64,000 nt of DNA from Streptococcus suis (GTDB taxonomy: Bacteria; Bacillota; Bacilli; Lactobacillales; Streptococcaceae), in the NCBI RefSeq assembly GCF_017601095.1, contig NZ_JAGFUX010000005.1, positions 62,001 to 126,000 on the forward strand, read 5' to 3'. A program made the position numbers and the translations under genes. Positions within the stretch are counted from its first letter, which is position 1. Each line of letters opens with the position of its first letter. The notes under the pieces were generated by a model, which saw only the letters and a program-made list of their open reading frames with translations, did no database searches and was not told the DNA's origin. Below are positions 15,563 through 24,383 of the stretch, piece after piece.

Positions 15563-16630
15563 ATGCTAGAGTTCCCATTGATTGATGATCGTTCACGAAA
15601 AATCATCCATATCGACATGGATGCCTTTTTTGCAGCCATAGAGGAACGAGATCATCCTGAACTTAAGGGAAAGCCCGTCGTGATTGCACGGGATCCTCGG
15701 AAATCGGGCGGTAGAGGAGTCGTTTCCACCTGTAACTACGAGGCACGAAAATATGGCATTCACTCAGCTATGTCCAGCAAGGAAGCCTATCAGCGTTGCC
15801 CACAGGCTATTTTCATTTCTGGAAACTATGACAAATACCAGGAGGTCGGTTTGCAGGTCCGTGCCATATTTCGGCGCTATACTGATCTGGTTGAACCCAT
15901 GTCGATTGACGAAGCCTACTTGGATGTGACCCAGAACAAGCTAGGGATCAGTTCTGCAGTCAAAATTGCCAAGTTGATCCAATATGACATCTGGAATGAA
16001 TTGCATTTGACAGCGTCAGCTGGAGTATCATATAATAAATTTTTAGCAAAAATTGCTTCTGATATGAAAAAACCAATGGGTTTAACCTTGATTTTGCCTG
16101 AAGAGGCAGTTGAGATTCTGTCGGGTTTACCTGTGGAAAAGTTTCATGGCGTTGGAAAAAAATCAGTCGCCCGCTTGCAAGAAATGGGAGTCTATACAGG
16201 CAAGGACCTCTTAGCCATCCCAGAAATGGTCTTAATCGATCAGTTTGGTCGTTTTGGTTATGACCTTTATCGCAAGGCGCGTGGGATTTCCAACTCACCC
16301 GTCAAAGCTAACCGCATTCGTAAGTCCATCGGTAAGGAGCGGACCTATGGCAAGTTGCTCTATCGAGAAGAGGATGCATTAAAAGAATTAATCAGTCTCT
16401 GCCGGCGGGTTGCTACAAGTTTACATAAACACGATAAAAAGGGACGAACAGTTGTGCTGAAAATCCGCTACGGTGATTTTACAACCTTGACTAAGCGCCA
16501 TAGCTTTACGGAAGCAATCAATCAGATGGAGCAGATTGAAAAAGAAGTTCGGGCAATGTTTGACCAAGTTGCCCAACCAGCAAAGGGGATCCGTCTTTTG
16601 GGAGTAACCCTTACTAATTTTATAGAATAG
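15563..16630 (+). CDS. dinB: DNA polymerase IV (Y family)
   Basis: 355 aa. An error-prone translesion polymerase, cytoplasmic. Catalytic acidic residues are in [20 protein letters not shown] and in [10 protein letters not shown]; the helix-hairpin-helix-like thumb is at [16 protein letters not shown]; the little-finger domain follows from about residue 240. The start at 15563 has the ribosome binding site AGAAGGAGGG. A 20-codon upstream extension from 15503 lies over the GH101 terminator and is rejected. A -10 TATAAT (15539-15544) stands just upstream. No LexA-type box is visible. A 14-base gap leads to the Rrf2 gene. Confidence 0.93.
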   Translation: MLEFPLIDDRSRKIIHIDMDAFFAAIEERDHPELKGKPVVIARDPRKSGGRGVVSTCNYEARKYGIHSAMSSKEAYQRCPQAIFISGNYDKYQEVGLQVRAIFRRYTDLVEPMSIDEAYLDVTQNKLGISSAVKIAKLIQYDIWNELHLTASAGVSYNKFLAKIASDMKKPMGLTLILPEEAVEILSGLPVEKFHGVGKKSVARLQEMGVYTGKDLLAIPEMVLIDQFGRFGYDLYRKARGISNSPVKANRIRKSIGKERTYGKLLYREEDALKELISLCRRVATSLHKHDKKGRTVVLKIRYGDFTTLTKRHSFTEAINQMEQIEKEVRAMFDQVAQPAKGIRLLGVTLTNFIE

Positions 16631-16644
16631 GAGAAAAGACTGCT

Positions 16645-17064
16645 ATGCAGATATCCAGTCGATTTACTATTGCCAGCCACATTCTGGTCTTGCTAGCCTT
16701 GGAGGGAGACAAGGAAAAACAGACCAGTACTAGCATTGCAGGCAGTGTAGGTGTCAATCCAGTCATCATCCGCAATATCCTGGCTCAGTTGAAAGAGGCT
16801 GGATTGGTTCAGGTGGCGCGTGGTGTAGGTGGTGCACGTTTGGCCCAAGCTCCAGACAAAATTACCCTCTTTCATGTCTATCAGGCTGTAGAGTTATTTG
16901 GAGAAAAGGGGAAGCTTTTTGGCTTTCATGAACAACCCAATCCAGCCTGCCAGGTCGGTCGCACGATCCATCCCCTACTAGATAGCCGTTTGGAAAATGC
17001 CCAGTCAGCTCTGGAAAAAGAGTTGGAACAAACGACAATTGCTGATTTATTGGCAGAATTATAG
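16645..17064 (+). CDS. Rrf2 family transcriptional regulator
   Basis: 139 aa. The N-terminal winged helix is of Rrf2 type (MQISSRFTIASHILVLLALE, then a recognition helix around NPVIIRNILAQLKEAGLVQ and the wing ARGVGGARLAQ). The three-cysteine iron-sulphur cluster of IscR/NsrR is missing; only one Cys is present (PACQVG), so it resembles the YwnA-like cluster-free group, possibly sensing redox or electrophiles through that Cys. It lies 14 bases after dinB and 125 bases before a gene for a NAD(P)H-binding protein whose promoter carries two matching inverted repeats, so that gene is its probable target. Confidence 0.85.
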   Translation: MQISSRFTIASHILVLLALEGDKEKQTSTSIAGSVGVNPVIIRNILAQLKEAGLVQVARGVGGARLAQAPDKITLFHVYQAVELFGEKGKLFGFHEQPNPACQVGRTIHPLLDSRLENAQSALEKELEQTTIADLLAEL

Positions 17065-17073
17065 GTATTCAAT

Positions 17074-17094
17074 CATCCTTGTGATGATTTTTTT
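17074..17094 (+). terminator. Terminator after Rrf2 gene
   Basis: ATCATC and GATGAT around CTTGT, followed by seven T residues. A short stem but with a clear U-tract. Confidence 0.65.
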
Positions 17095-17103
17095 AATTTC
17101 GAG

Positions 17104-17167
17104 TTGTAATTGTTGATATTACAACAAATATAGTATAAACTTATAATTGTAAATAAAAATATTACAA
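17104..17167 (+). promoter_or_regulatory. Promoter with paired Rrf2-type operators
   Basis: Two inverted repeats with identical geometry, TTGTAA-N9-TTACAA, lie at 17104-17124 and 17147-17167. The first is longer (GTTGTAAT/ATTACAAC, 8-bp arms, 17103-17125). A promoter fits between them: -35 TTACAA (17119-17124, within operator 1), 17-bp spacer, -10 TATAAT (17142-17147); operator 2 covers the start site. The arrangement is that of a repressor binding twice, about four helical turns apart. Confidence 0.75.
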
Positions 17168-17189
17168 CAAAACAAGTGAGGTAAACAAT

Positions 17190-17816
17190 ATGAAAATCGC
17201 CATTATCGCAGCAAACGGTCAAGCAGGTCAAGCCATTGCCAAAGAAGCAGTAGAACGTGGTCATCAGGTGACGGCCATTGTCCGCTCTGAAAACAAGAGC
17301 GCAGCCCAGGAAGTGATCCAAAAAGATGCTTTTGCACTTAGCAAGGAAGACTTGGCGGGCTTTGATGTGGTGGTTAACGCCTTTGGTGCATGGACACCAG
17401 AAACGCTACCAGACCATAGCCGTCTAGCTAGCCACTTGACAGACATACTTGTAGGCACTTCCACTCGTCTCTTGATTGTTGGTGGTGCAGGTAGCCTCTA
17501 CCTAGACCAGAGCCAAACAAGCATGCTCAAGGATTCCCCAGACTTCCCAGCGGACTACCTACCAGTCGCAGAGGCTATGGGCGCAGGTCTTGACATCTAC
17601 CGTCAGGCGACAGAGGTCAACTGGACCTATATCAGCCCAGCGGCTGATTTTGATGCAGAAGGTCAAAAAGCAGGTGCTTACACTCTGGCTGGCGAGGTTT
17701 TCCAGGTCAATGCCCAAGGTGAAAGCTATATTAGTTATGTAGACTATGCAATGGCCTTAGTAGATATTGCCGAAAAAGGTGGCTACCAGCAAGAACGTAT
17801 TTCCGTATTTGCATAA
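17190..17816 (+). CDS. NAD(P)H-binding (NmrA/SDR-like) protein
   Basis: 208 aa. MKIAIIAANGQAGQAIAKEA is a Rossmann-fold start with the GxxGxxG-type loop seen as ANGQAGQA, followed by VTAIVRSENK. NVV/NAFGAWTP and LIVGGAGSLYL are also typical of the NAD(P)-binding atypical short-chain dehydrogenase family related to YwnB and NmrA. A catalytic YxxxK is not evident, so it may be a reductase with unknown substrate or a redox sensor. It stands behind the paired operators and probably responds to the upstream Rrf2 regulator. The ribosome binding site is AAGTGAGG. Confidence 0.8.
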   Translation: MKIAIIAANGQAGQAIAKEAVERGHQVTAIVRSENKSAAQEVIQKDAFALSKEDLAGFDVVVNAFGAWTPETLPDHSRLASHLTDILVGTSTRLLIVGGAGSLYLDQSQTSMLKDSPDFPADYLPVAEAMGAGLDIYRQATEVNWTYISPAADFDAEGQKAGAYTLAGEVFQVNAQGESYISYVDYAMALVDIAEKGGYQQERISVFA

Positions 17817-17829
17817 GAAAACACTAGTA

Positions 17830-17865
17830 AAAAGATAGTTCCCTTTGTGGAATTATCTTTTTTAT
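17830..17865 (+). terminator. Terminator after NAD(P)H-binding gene
   Basis: AAAAGATAGTTCC (17830-17842) pairs with GGAATTATCTTTT (17849-17861), with one G-U pair, followed by more T residues. Confidence 0.8.
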
Positions 17866-17916
17866 TTTCGTTCAATATAGTATAATAATATAAGATAAAT
17901 CAAAAAGGAGACCTCC

Positions 17917-18849
17917 ATGATTCATTTAATTTGTCCCAATCCAGCTTTGGATCGCACCATTATTGTCGATCAATTGAAGAAAGAAATTCCCAACCGCCCT
18001 AAGGAAGTACGAGACTTTCCAGGCGGGAAGAGCTTTAATGTGGCCTATGCCCTGAGAGAAAGGGGACAGTCAGACTATTGCATCCATACAATTTTGGGTG
18101 GTCCTATTGGTGATTATTTACAAACGCTAAACATAGAAAGACAGAACCCCCTGGTTTTGACCCAACATGACCGCAACACGCGCATCTGCACTATCTATCT
18201 AGAGGAGGAAACAGGGCAGGTAGTTTTGGTTTATGAGAAGGGCTTGGAGTTAACGGAAAGTCTCTTGACTGCCTTTACTGACCGCTTAAAAGAGTCCTTG
18301 TCTCCTGGTGACTTTGTGGTCTTTTCAGGTTCTTTGATGGCAGGAATGCCAGATGACTATATCCGTCGTTTTATCGAAGAGCATCCAGAAGTTCATACCA
18401 TTGTTGACACCAGCGGCGCAGCCTTGATCCAAGCCTATCAAGCTCAACCCAGCTTGATTAAAATCAATAATGAAGAGTTGAAAGACATCTATCCTGACCT
18501 AGACGAACACGACCCAGCAGCTATTGAAAACCTCTTGCGCCACCAAGTTCCTCATGAAAATTTGATTGTGACCTTGGGTAGCAAGGGGAGTCTAGCAAAG
18601 ATTGGCAAGCGCATTTTCCGTGTGCAATCACCGAAAAAAATCACCCGCAATCCGATTGCATCAGGTGACTTTTATTTGGGTGTATTGGTCAAAGGTCTGG
18701 TGCAAAATGAAGCACCTGAAACTTATCTGGCAGAGGCTGCTGCCTTTGCAACAGCCAACTGTCTCAACGATTTTCCAGAGGTTCACGCCCATCAATTTGA
18801 GGAAGTTTTGCAGGAAGTAGAGGTTAAGGAGCTATCAATTCCTTCCTAA
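17917..18849 (+). CDS. PfkB-family hexose-phosphate kinase (LacC/FruK-like)
   Basis: 310 aa. The N-terminus ICPNPALDRTIIVDQLK and FPGGKSFNVAYALRERG match 1-phosphofructokinase and tagatose-6-phosphate kinase (substrate-binding GG and N). The C-terminal motif around the catalytic Asp is IASGDFYLGVL, where most relatives have GAGD; the Asp is kept. IKINNEELKDIYP is also family-typical. It probably phosphorylates a ketohexose phosphate in the cytoplasm. It sits 108 bases upstream of the mglBAC genes on the same strand without an obvious terminator between them, which hints at galactose or a related sugar, but the precise substrate cannot be told. The ribosome binding site is AAAAAGGAGACC. Confidence 0.8.
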   Translation: MIHLICPNPALDRTIIVDQLKKEIPNRPKEVRDFPGGKSFNVAYALRERGQSDYCIHTILGGPIGDYLQTLNIERQNPLVLTQHDRNTRICTIYLEEETGQVVLVYEKGLELTESLLTAFTDRLKESLSPGDFVVFSGSLMAGMPDDYIRRFIEEHPEVHTIVDTSGAALIQAYQAQPSLIKINNEELKDIYPDLDEHDPAAIENLLRHQVPHENLIVTLGSKGSLAKIGKRIFRVQSPKKITRNPIASGDFYLGVLVKGLVQNEAPETYLAEAAAFATANCLNDFPEVHAHQFEEVLQEVEVKELSIPS

Positions 18850-18855
18850 ATCCTC

Positions 18856-18907
18856 TTGACATCTTGTTTGTAAAATTATATTATATTAACATAAGAAACC
18901 GTTTACA
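18856..18907 (+). promoter_or_regulatory. mglB promoter and cre site
   Basis: TTGACA (18856-18861), a 17-bp spacer and TATTAT (18879-18884). Immediately downstream AGAAACCGTTTACA (18894-18907) matches 13 of 14 positions of the cre consensus TGWAANCGNTNWCA. CcpA bound at about +4 to +17 would act as a block, giving carbon catabolite repression of the transporter. Confidence 0.82.
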
Positions 18908-18957
18908 AAGTTGATTGCTTTGACTGCTTTTTACTTTAAAAAAGAAAGGATTAAGGA

Positions 18958-20040
18958 ATGAAAAAAGTATTGAAGCTCTTGGCGATTGCATTCGTTGGCT
19001 TGCTCTTGGTTGCTTGTGGTAAGTCAGAAGAAAGCAGTACTGCAGAGTCAGGGTCTGGTAAGACCTATCAAGTCGGTGTTGCCATCTACAAATTTGATGA
19101 CAACTTTATGACACTCTATCGTGAGGAATTGGATGCCTACTTCAAACAATTGAGTGAAGAAACAGGCGATACCTATGTCTTGGATATCCAAGATGGTAAG
19201 CAAGACCAAGCGACCCAAACAGAACAAATCAATACCTTTATTGCACAAGGTAAAGACGTTATTTTGGCAAACTTGGTTGACCCAACTGCTGCAGGTTCTA
19301 TTATCAACTCTGCAAAAGCTGCAGATATCCCAGTTGTATTGATCAACCGTGAGCCAGAAGTTGCTGAATTGGAAATCTGGCCTGGTAAAACAACCTATGT
19401 TGGTGCAGATGCAACTCAGTCTGGTACCTTCCAAGGTGAAATTATTGCTGCTACTGATAGCAAAGGTGATATCAACGGTGACGGTACAGTGAGCTACATT
19501 ACCCTCTTTGGTGACCCAGCAAACGTTGACGCACAACAACGGACAACCTACTCTGTTAAAGCTCTTGACGATGCAGGTATCAAACGTGAAGCCTTGGCTG
19601 AGCCTTACCTTGCAAACTGGGATACTGCTAAAGGTCAAGAAGTGACTGCTGCTGCCTTGGAACAATTCGGTGACAAGTTGGAAGTTATCTTTGCAAACAA
19701 CGACGGTATGGCAGTTGGTGCGGTAACTGCGATTAAAGCAGCTGGTCGTACAGTTGGCAAAGACATCCTTGTAGTAGGTGTTGATGCGATTCCAGATGCC
19801 ATGGAATTGTTGGCTAAGGGTGAATTGACTGGTACTGTATTGAACGACCACTTCAACCAATCACACACTGCAGCTCAAGTAGCAGTTAAGTTGATGAATG
19901 GTGAAGATGTGTCTCCGTACTACTGGGTTGACTATGTGAAAGTGACTTCAGAAGCTGATTCTGAATTGAAAGAAGCAGAAGCAAAAACTGAAACAATCGA
20001 AGAAATCAAAGAACGTTACGCAAAACGTTCAGCGGAATAA
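18958..20040 (+). CDS. mglB: Galactose/methyl-galactoside-binding lipoprotein
   Basis: 360 aa. A lipoprotein signal ends in LLLVACGK (lipid-modified Cys20). The rest is a periplasmic-binding-protein type 1 fold of the MglB family: YKFDDNFM near the start, the EF-hand-like calcium loop DINGDGTVSY, GDPANVDAQQRTTYSVKAL, VIFANNDGMAVGAV and VGVDAIPDAMELL all line up with E. coli MglB. It captures D-galactose or glucose outside the membrane and delivers it to MglC. The aromatic residues that stack on the sugar seem conserved (YKFDD, W in ANWDTAK). It is followed by an intercistronic hairpin that should leave mglB more abundant than mglA and mglC. Confidence 0.9.
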   Translation: MKKVLKLLAIAFVGLLLVACGKSEESSTAESGSGKTYQVGVAIYKFDDNFMTLYREELDAYFKQLSEETGDTYVLDIQDGKQDQATQTEQINTFIAQGKDVILANLVDPTAAGSIINSAKAADIPVVLINREPEVAELEIWPGKTTYVGADATQSGTFQGEIIAATDSKGDINGDGTVSYITLFGDPANVDAQQRTTYSVKALDDAGIKREALAEPYLANWDTAKGQEVTAAALEQFGDKLEVIFANNDGMAVGAVTAIKAAGRTVGKDILVVGVDAIPDAMELLAKGELTGTVLNDHFNQSHTAAQVAVKLMNGEDVSPYYWVDYVKVTSEADSELKEAEAKTETIEEIKERYAKRSAE

Positions 20041-20080
20041 GCTTCCTCTTAAGTAATCAATTTTGCAAAACGATTAGTGC

Positions 20081-20145
20081 GTTCTCACTATCTATGATTC
20101 CCTTGAAAAATGGTGATTGTACGTATAGTGAGAACATATTTTTTT
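20081..20145 (+). terminator. mglB-mglA intercistronic hairpin
   Basis: GTTCTCACTAT (20081-20091) pairs perfectly with ATAGTGAGAAC (20125-20135) across a 33-base loop, followed by ATATTTTTTTT. It looks like a partial terminator or 3'-end stabiliser that allows high binding-protein levels with lower expression of the ATPase and permease. Confidence 0.7.
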
Positions 20146-20164
20146 TGGAAAGAGAGCCGGGAGA

Positions 20165-21697
20165 ATGAGTGAATATATTTTAGAAATGAAACATATTACC
20201 AAGACATTTCCAGGTGTCAAGGCCCTGGATGATGTTAGTTTCAAACTTCGTCCGGGAACAGTTCATGCCTTAATGGGAGAAAATGGCGCAGGGAAATCCA
20301 CCCTGATGAAATGTTTGTTTGGTATTTATCACAGAGATGGTGGAACCATTTTGTTTGACGGTCAAGAAGTCAATTTCAAGGATTCCAAGGAAGCGATTGA
20401 TGCAGGTGTGTCCATGATCCATCAAGAATTGCAACCGATTCGGATGATGACTATCGCTGAGAATGTCTTTTTGGGCAACTACCCCTTGGGGCGGTTTAAT
20501 TTGGTTGACCATGCCAAGATGAACCAGGATACCAAGGCCTTATTGGATGAGGTGGGCTTGCAGATTGATCCCAAGACCCTGCTCCATCATCTGACAGTTT
20601 CTCAAATGCAGTCTGTCGAAATTGCCAAAGCCATTTCCCACAAGGCTAAGGTGGTCATCATGGATGAGCCGACCTCCTCCTTAACCAGTTCGGAAGTAGA
20701 AAAATTATTCAGCATTATCCAGCAGCTCAAGGAGAAAAATATTGGCATCATCTACATCTCCCACAAGATGGATGAAATTTTACGAATTTCGGATGATATT
20801 TCGGTCATGCGTGATGGTCAGTATGTCGGCACATGGCCAGCCACTGAGATGACGACAGGAAAAATCATCCAAGCCATGGTTGGCCGTGAATTGACTAGTC
20901 TCTTCCCTGAGAAAACCAATAAGGTGGAAGAGGAAGTCGTTCTTCGACTGGAAAATCTGACTTCTCCAAGTCCCCTTTCCTTTAAGAATGCTAGTTTTGA
21001 CCTGAAAAAGGGCGAAATCTTAGGGATTGGTGGCCTAGTCGGGGCCCAGCGGACGGAACTGATGGAAGCCCTCTATGGTATGCGGGTCTTGAAAGAAGGG
21101 AAGATTTTTGTAAAAGGCCAAGAAGTCAAGATTAAAAATCCTGCCACAGCCATTGCCAATAAGATCGCTCTAGTGACGGAGGACCGTCGTTTTAATGGAA
21201 TTTTTGGTGTCTTATCGGTCTCTGATAATGCTTCGATTGCCTCCCTTCACCAATATCTGGGGCACTTGGGCTTGCTGAACGAGAAGCAAATCAGCCAGGT
21301 TGTCAATCAAAGCGTGGACCGTTTGCGGGTTAAAACTCCTTCGACCAAGACGCATATTGAAAGTTTGTCAGGAGGTAACCAGCAGAAGGTGATTCTTGCC
21401 CGCTGGTTGGCCAATGATCCAGATATTCTGATCTTGGATGAGCCAACACGAGGAATCGACGTCGGTGCCAAGTATGAAATCTACCAGATTATCAACAACC
21501 TAGCCGCAGAAGGCAAATCCATCATCATGATTACCTCAGAAATGTCGGAATTGCTTGGCGTATCTGATCGAGTAATGGTGATGTGTGAGGGACGGATCTC
21601 CGGTTTCCTTAATCGTGAAGAGGCAACCCAAGAGGCCGTCATGACACTGGCAACTAAATTTATGACCAATCAGCAAGGAGGAGAAACAGATGCCTAA
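20165..21697 (+). CDS. mglA: Galactose ABC transporter, double ATPase subunit
   Basis: 510 aa. Two nucleotide-binding domains of the sugar (RbsA/MglA) class. The first has Walker A GENGAGKST and Walker B VVIMDEPTSSL, with a degenerate signature (LTVSQMQSVEI). The second starts near residue 255, with a degenerate Walker A (GIGGLVGAQRTEL) and an intact signature and Walker B (SLSGGNQQKVILARWL, ILILDEPTRGIDVGAK). This mix is normal in the family. It powers uptake of galactose by MglC. The start is ATG 20165 behind GAGCCGGGAG. It overlaps mglC by 8 bases. Confidence 0.93.
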   Translation: MSEYILEMKHITKTFPGVKALDDVSFKLRPGTVHALMGENGAGKSTLMKCLFGIYHRDGGTILFDGQEVNFKDSKEAIDAGVSMIHQELQPIRMMTIAENVFLGNYPLGRFNLVDHAKMNQDTKALLDEVGLQIDPKTLLHHLTVSQMQSVEIAKAISHKAKVVIMDEPTSSLTSSEVEKLFSIIQQLKEKNIGIIYISHKMDEILRISDDISVMRDGQYVGTWPATEMTTGKIIQAMVGRELTSLFPEKTNKVEEEVVLRLENLTSPSPLSFKNASFDLKKGEILGIGGLVGAQRTELMEALYGMRVLKEGKIFVKGQEVKIKNPATAIANKIALVTEDRRFNGIFGVLSVSDNASIASLHQYLGHLGLLNEKQISQVVNQSVDRLRVKTPSTKTHIESLSGGNQQKVILARWLANDPDILILDEPTRGIDVGAKYEIYQIINNLAAEGKSIIMITSEMSELLGVSDRVMVMCEGRISGFLNREEATQEAVMTLATKFMTNQQGGETDA

Positions 21698-22697
21698 ACT
21701 TCTGTCAGATAAATCATCTCAATTTCATCTAGGAGATTTCTTGACAAAGAACTCCATGTATATCGTTGTCGCTGCCATGATTTTATATACTGGCTTGACC
21801 CAGGATAATTTCTTTACTCTTGGAAATGCTGCCAATATCATGGCCAATACCTCAGTTCGTTTTATCATTGCCTTGGGGGTTTCAGGCTGCTTGATTATTC
21901 GTGGTACAGACCTATCTGCGGGTCGGATTGTGGGCTTGACCGCCATTATTACAGCAACCCTGGTACAACGACCGGACTTTGCCCAAAAATTTTTCCCAGA
22001 CCTACCAGACATGCCGATTTTTGTACCACTCTTGGCAGCCCTAGCTGTCGGTGCCCTGCTCGGCTTGCTTAATGGTGCTATCATTTCCTTCCTCAGCGTG
22101 CCACCATTTTTGGCGACCTTGGGAACCCAGATTATGACCTATGGTTTTGTCTTGATTTATTCCCAATCCAAACCAATCGGTACCTTTAAGGATGAGTTTG
22201 TGGCGATCGGTCAAGGCAAGTTATTTGGTTTCATTCCCTATATCACCATCATTGCAGCCCTAGTTGGTCTGGCCATGTGGGTGCTTTATAACAAAACTCG
22301 CTATGGTAAGTACATGTATGCCATCGGAGGTAACGAGAACGCCGCAGAAGTTTCAGGTGTCAATGTTCGCTTCTCTAAAATCAAGATTTTCCTCTTGGCA
22401 GGTTTGCTCTACGGCCTAGCTGGTTTCTTGCTTTCTGCCAAGACAGGTTCAGCTGGTGCTGGTGCAGGTATGGGATATGAGTTGGATGCCATTGCCTCTG
22501 CCACAATTGGTGGTGTATCAACTGCCGGCGGTCAAGGTACTGTACCTGGAATTCTTCTTGGGGTCTTTGTCTTTGAATTGCTCAAAGTCTGCTTGACCTA
22601 CTTGGGAGTGACACCAGATATGACCAACGTTATCCAAGGGATTGTCATCATCGTTGCTGTTGCCCTCGATATTCGGAAAACCCTTGTTAAAAAATAA
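21690..22697 (+). CDS. mglC: Galactose ABC transporter, permease
   Basis: 335 aa with about 8-10 hydrophobic segments (for example MYIVVAAMILYTG, IIALGVSGCLIIRGTDLSAG, IPYITIIAALVGLAMWVLY). GGNENAAEVSGVNV is the cytoplasmic loop that contacts the ATPase in MglC/RbsC permeases. It forms the membrane channel of the MglBAC importer. The start overlaps the mglA end, so the two are translationally coupled. A terminator follows. Confidence 0.92.
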   Translation: MPKLLSDKSSQFHLGDFLTKNSMYIVVAAMILYTGLTQDNFFTLGNAANIMANTSVRFIIALGVSGCLIIRGTDLSAGRIVGLTAIITATLVQRPDFAQKFFPDLPDMPIFVPLLAALAVGALLGLLNGAIISFLSVPPFLATLGTQIMTYGFVLIYSQSKPIGTFKDEFVAIGQGKLFGFIPYITIIAALVGLAMWVLYNKTRYGKYMYAIGGNENAAEVSGVNVRFSKIKIFLLAGLLYGLAGFLLSAKTGSAGAGAGMGYELDAIASATIGGVSTAGGQGTVPGILLGVFVFELLKVCLTYLGVTPDMTNVIQGIVIIVAVALDIRKTLVKK

Positions 22698-22717
22698 GAA
22701 AAGTTATTTTGGAACAG

Positions 22718-22742
22718 GAACCTTCTATTGGAAGGTTCTTTT
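22718..22742 (+). terminator. mglC terminator
   Basis: GAACCTTC (22718-22725) pairs with GAAGGTTC (22731-22738), followed by TTTT. Confidence 0.78.
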
Positions 22743-22846
22743 GATTGATTTTATATAAAAAACCAGAGGTTTGAAACGAATATTTGATAATTCAGTGAGT
22801 AAATTCACTTGTCTATTGTTTAGAAATCAGCTATACTATAACAGTT

Positions 22847-24211
22847 ATGACAAATTTGAAATATGAAAGAAGATCAAGGCGTGAAGCTCGGTCAGGAGCA
22901 GATAAACGCAAGCAGCCAAGAAGAGTACCAAACAGACGTAATCGAAGCCATATTTATAAACGATATCCTAGACCAAATCTAACAATGAATCAATTGTGGA
23001 TGCAAGATAGTGTCAGGAATAATCAAGAATCTGTAGCCGTTCAACTTGACCATTCACCTGAAACTAGTTCAGGTCAGATGAGACGGAAGCGGAAAAAAGT
23101 TTTTACTTTTAAAGATTGGTTCCGCTTGCCCTACTTACTAGGCATTCTTGCTGTTATTCTAGTTGGAAGTATCTTCTGGGTGAGTCAACAGAAAGAAGGC
23201 TCTTCTACCCTGACTACTGAAACATCTACTACAAACTTAGCAGAAACAGATTCGGATGGAAAAGAATCCCTGACCCAAACAGAGCCTACAGTCCGTCCGG
23301 TCTATAAGTCATTAGCAGAACGGGAATTGGCTCTGCAGGAAGATTTGGCTTATATGGACAGTCTCTATCTCTACTACGATTATGTTCATTTAAGTTTGGA
23401 AGAGACCGTTCGGGCTTTTTTAGCAGAACAGGGATTGGATCCCTCTCAGGTGGCCTTTACCTATAAAAATCTCCAAACTAATGAGGTCTTCTCTATGAAT
23501 GACACACAGCCGATGACAGCAGGTTCTACCTATAAACTTCCTTTGAATATGTTGGTTGTGGATGCAGTCGAAAATGGAGAGGTATCAGCGACGGAGGCTT
23601 ATGATATTACCGCAACTCGCTATGAGTACAAACCCGAACACGATGCCTACGTCGCAAATTATAATGGCAAGATGACCATTGCTGATATGCAATATGGCTC
23701 CATCGTTGTGTCGGAAAATACGCCAGCCTATGCCCTATCAGAGCGAATCGGAGGGATGGTTGCTGCCTACGGTATGTTTGGACGCTATGGCCAGTCCAAA
23801 AATCCTGATATACCAACTTTCTCTTTAGAAGGAAACAAGACAACCAGTAGTTATTATACCCAAGTCTTGGACTACCTCTACCAACATCAGAGCAAGTATG
23901 CGGATTTGTTGACCTATCTAGATTTAGCCTTTCCTGGAGACTGGTATGAAGAATATGTTCACGGTGTGACCGTCTATCAAAAACCAGGATATGTTAGAGA
24001 GGCATTGAATGTTGATGCTATTGTGATGGAAGAAACGCCGTATAGCATTGCCCTTTATACTGCACACTTTGGCGGAGCCTCAGAAGATGATCTGGAAATT
24101 GACGGATTTGGCTACAATCAGGTCGTTGCTCTTGCCTATGTCATCAATCAATGGCACCGAATCAATATGAATCCTGCCAAGAAGGCTATGGTAGGCCATT
24201 ATCCAATCTAA
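22847..24211 (+). CDS. Membrane-anchored class A beta-lactamase-like protein
   Basis: 454 aa. A very basic N-terminal cytoplasmic region (about 1-85, rich in Arg and Lys) is followed by one membrane helix (YLLGILAVILVGSIFWV, about 97-115), a Ser/Thr linker and an extracellular beta-lactamase-2-type domain. The catalytic motif is AGSTYKLPLN (Ser-x-x-Lys); SEN in VVSENTPAY takes the place of SDN; a KTG equivalent is not clear (VYQKPGYV). Related streptococcal proteins are predicted serine hydrolases of unknown substrate rather than resistance enzymes. It is monocistronic and ends in a strong terminator. The ORF opens 149 bases after mglC. Confidence 0.78.
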   Translation: MTNLKYERRSRREARSGADKRKQPRRVPNRRNRSHIYKRYPRPNLTMNQLWMQDSVRNNQESVAVQLDHSPETSSGQMRRKRKKVFTFKDWFRLPYLLGILAVILVGSIFWVSQQKEGSSTLTTETSTTNLAETDSDGKESLTQTEPTVRPVYKSLAERELALQEDLAYMDSLYLYYDYVHLSLEETVRAFLAEQGLDPSQVAFTYKNLQTNEVFSMNDTQPMTAGSTYKLPLNMLVVDAVENGEVSATEAYDITATRYEYKPEHDAYVANYNGKMTIADMQYGSIVVSENTPAYALSERIGGMVAAYGMFGRYGQSKNPDIPTFSLEGNKTTSSYYTQVLDYLYQHQSKYADLLTYLDLAFPGDWYEEYVHGVTVYQKPGYVREALNVDAIVMEETPYSIALYTAHFGGASEDDLEIDGFGYNQVVALAYVINQWHRINMNPAKKAMVGHYPI

Positions 24212-24233
24212 ATAGAAAAGAAGAAAATGAAAG

Positions 24234-24265
24234 AAGACTAGGTCCATTAGCGACCTAGTCTTTTT
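24234..24265 (+). terminator. Terminator after beta-lactamase-like gene
   Basis: GACTAGGTC (24236-24244) pairs with GACCTAGTC (24252-24260), followed by TTTTT. Confidence 0.85.
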
Positions 24266-24383
24266 ATATAGTGAGTACTTTATAGGATTATTCTTTTTGG
24301 GACATAGAATAACGATATGTTGCTCACGATAATTTTTACATGCACTCGATTGTTCAGATAAGCCAGCAAGATGTAGCGAATCT

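Noticed and set aside
19048..19860. 270-codon open frame on the minus strand
   Set aside because: It lies wholly opposite mglB, has no ribosome binding site, and its Cys/Phe-rich product is a shadow of mglB codon use.
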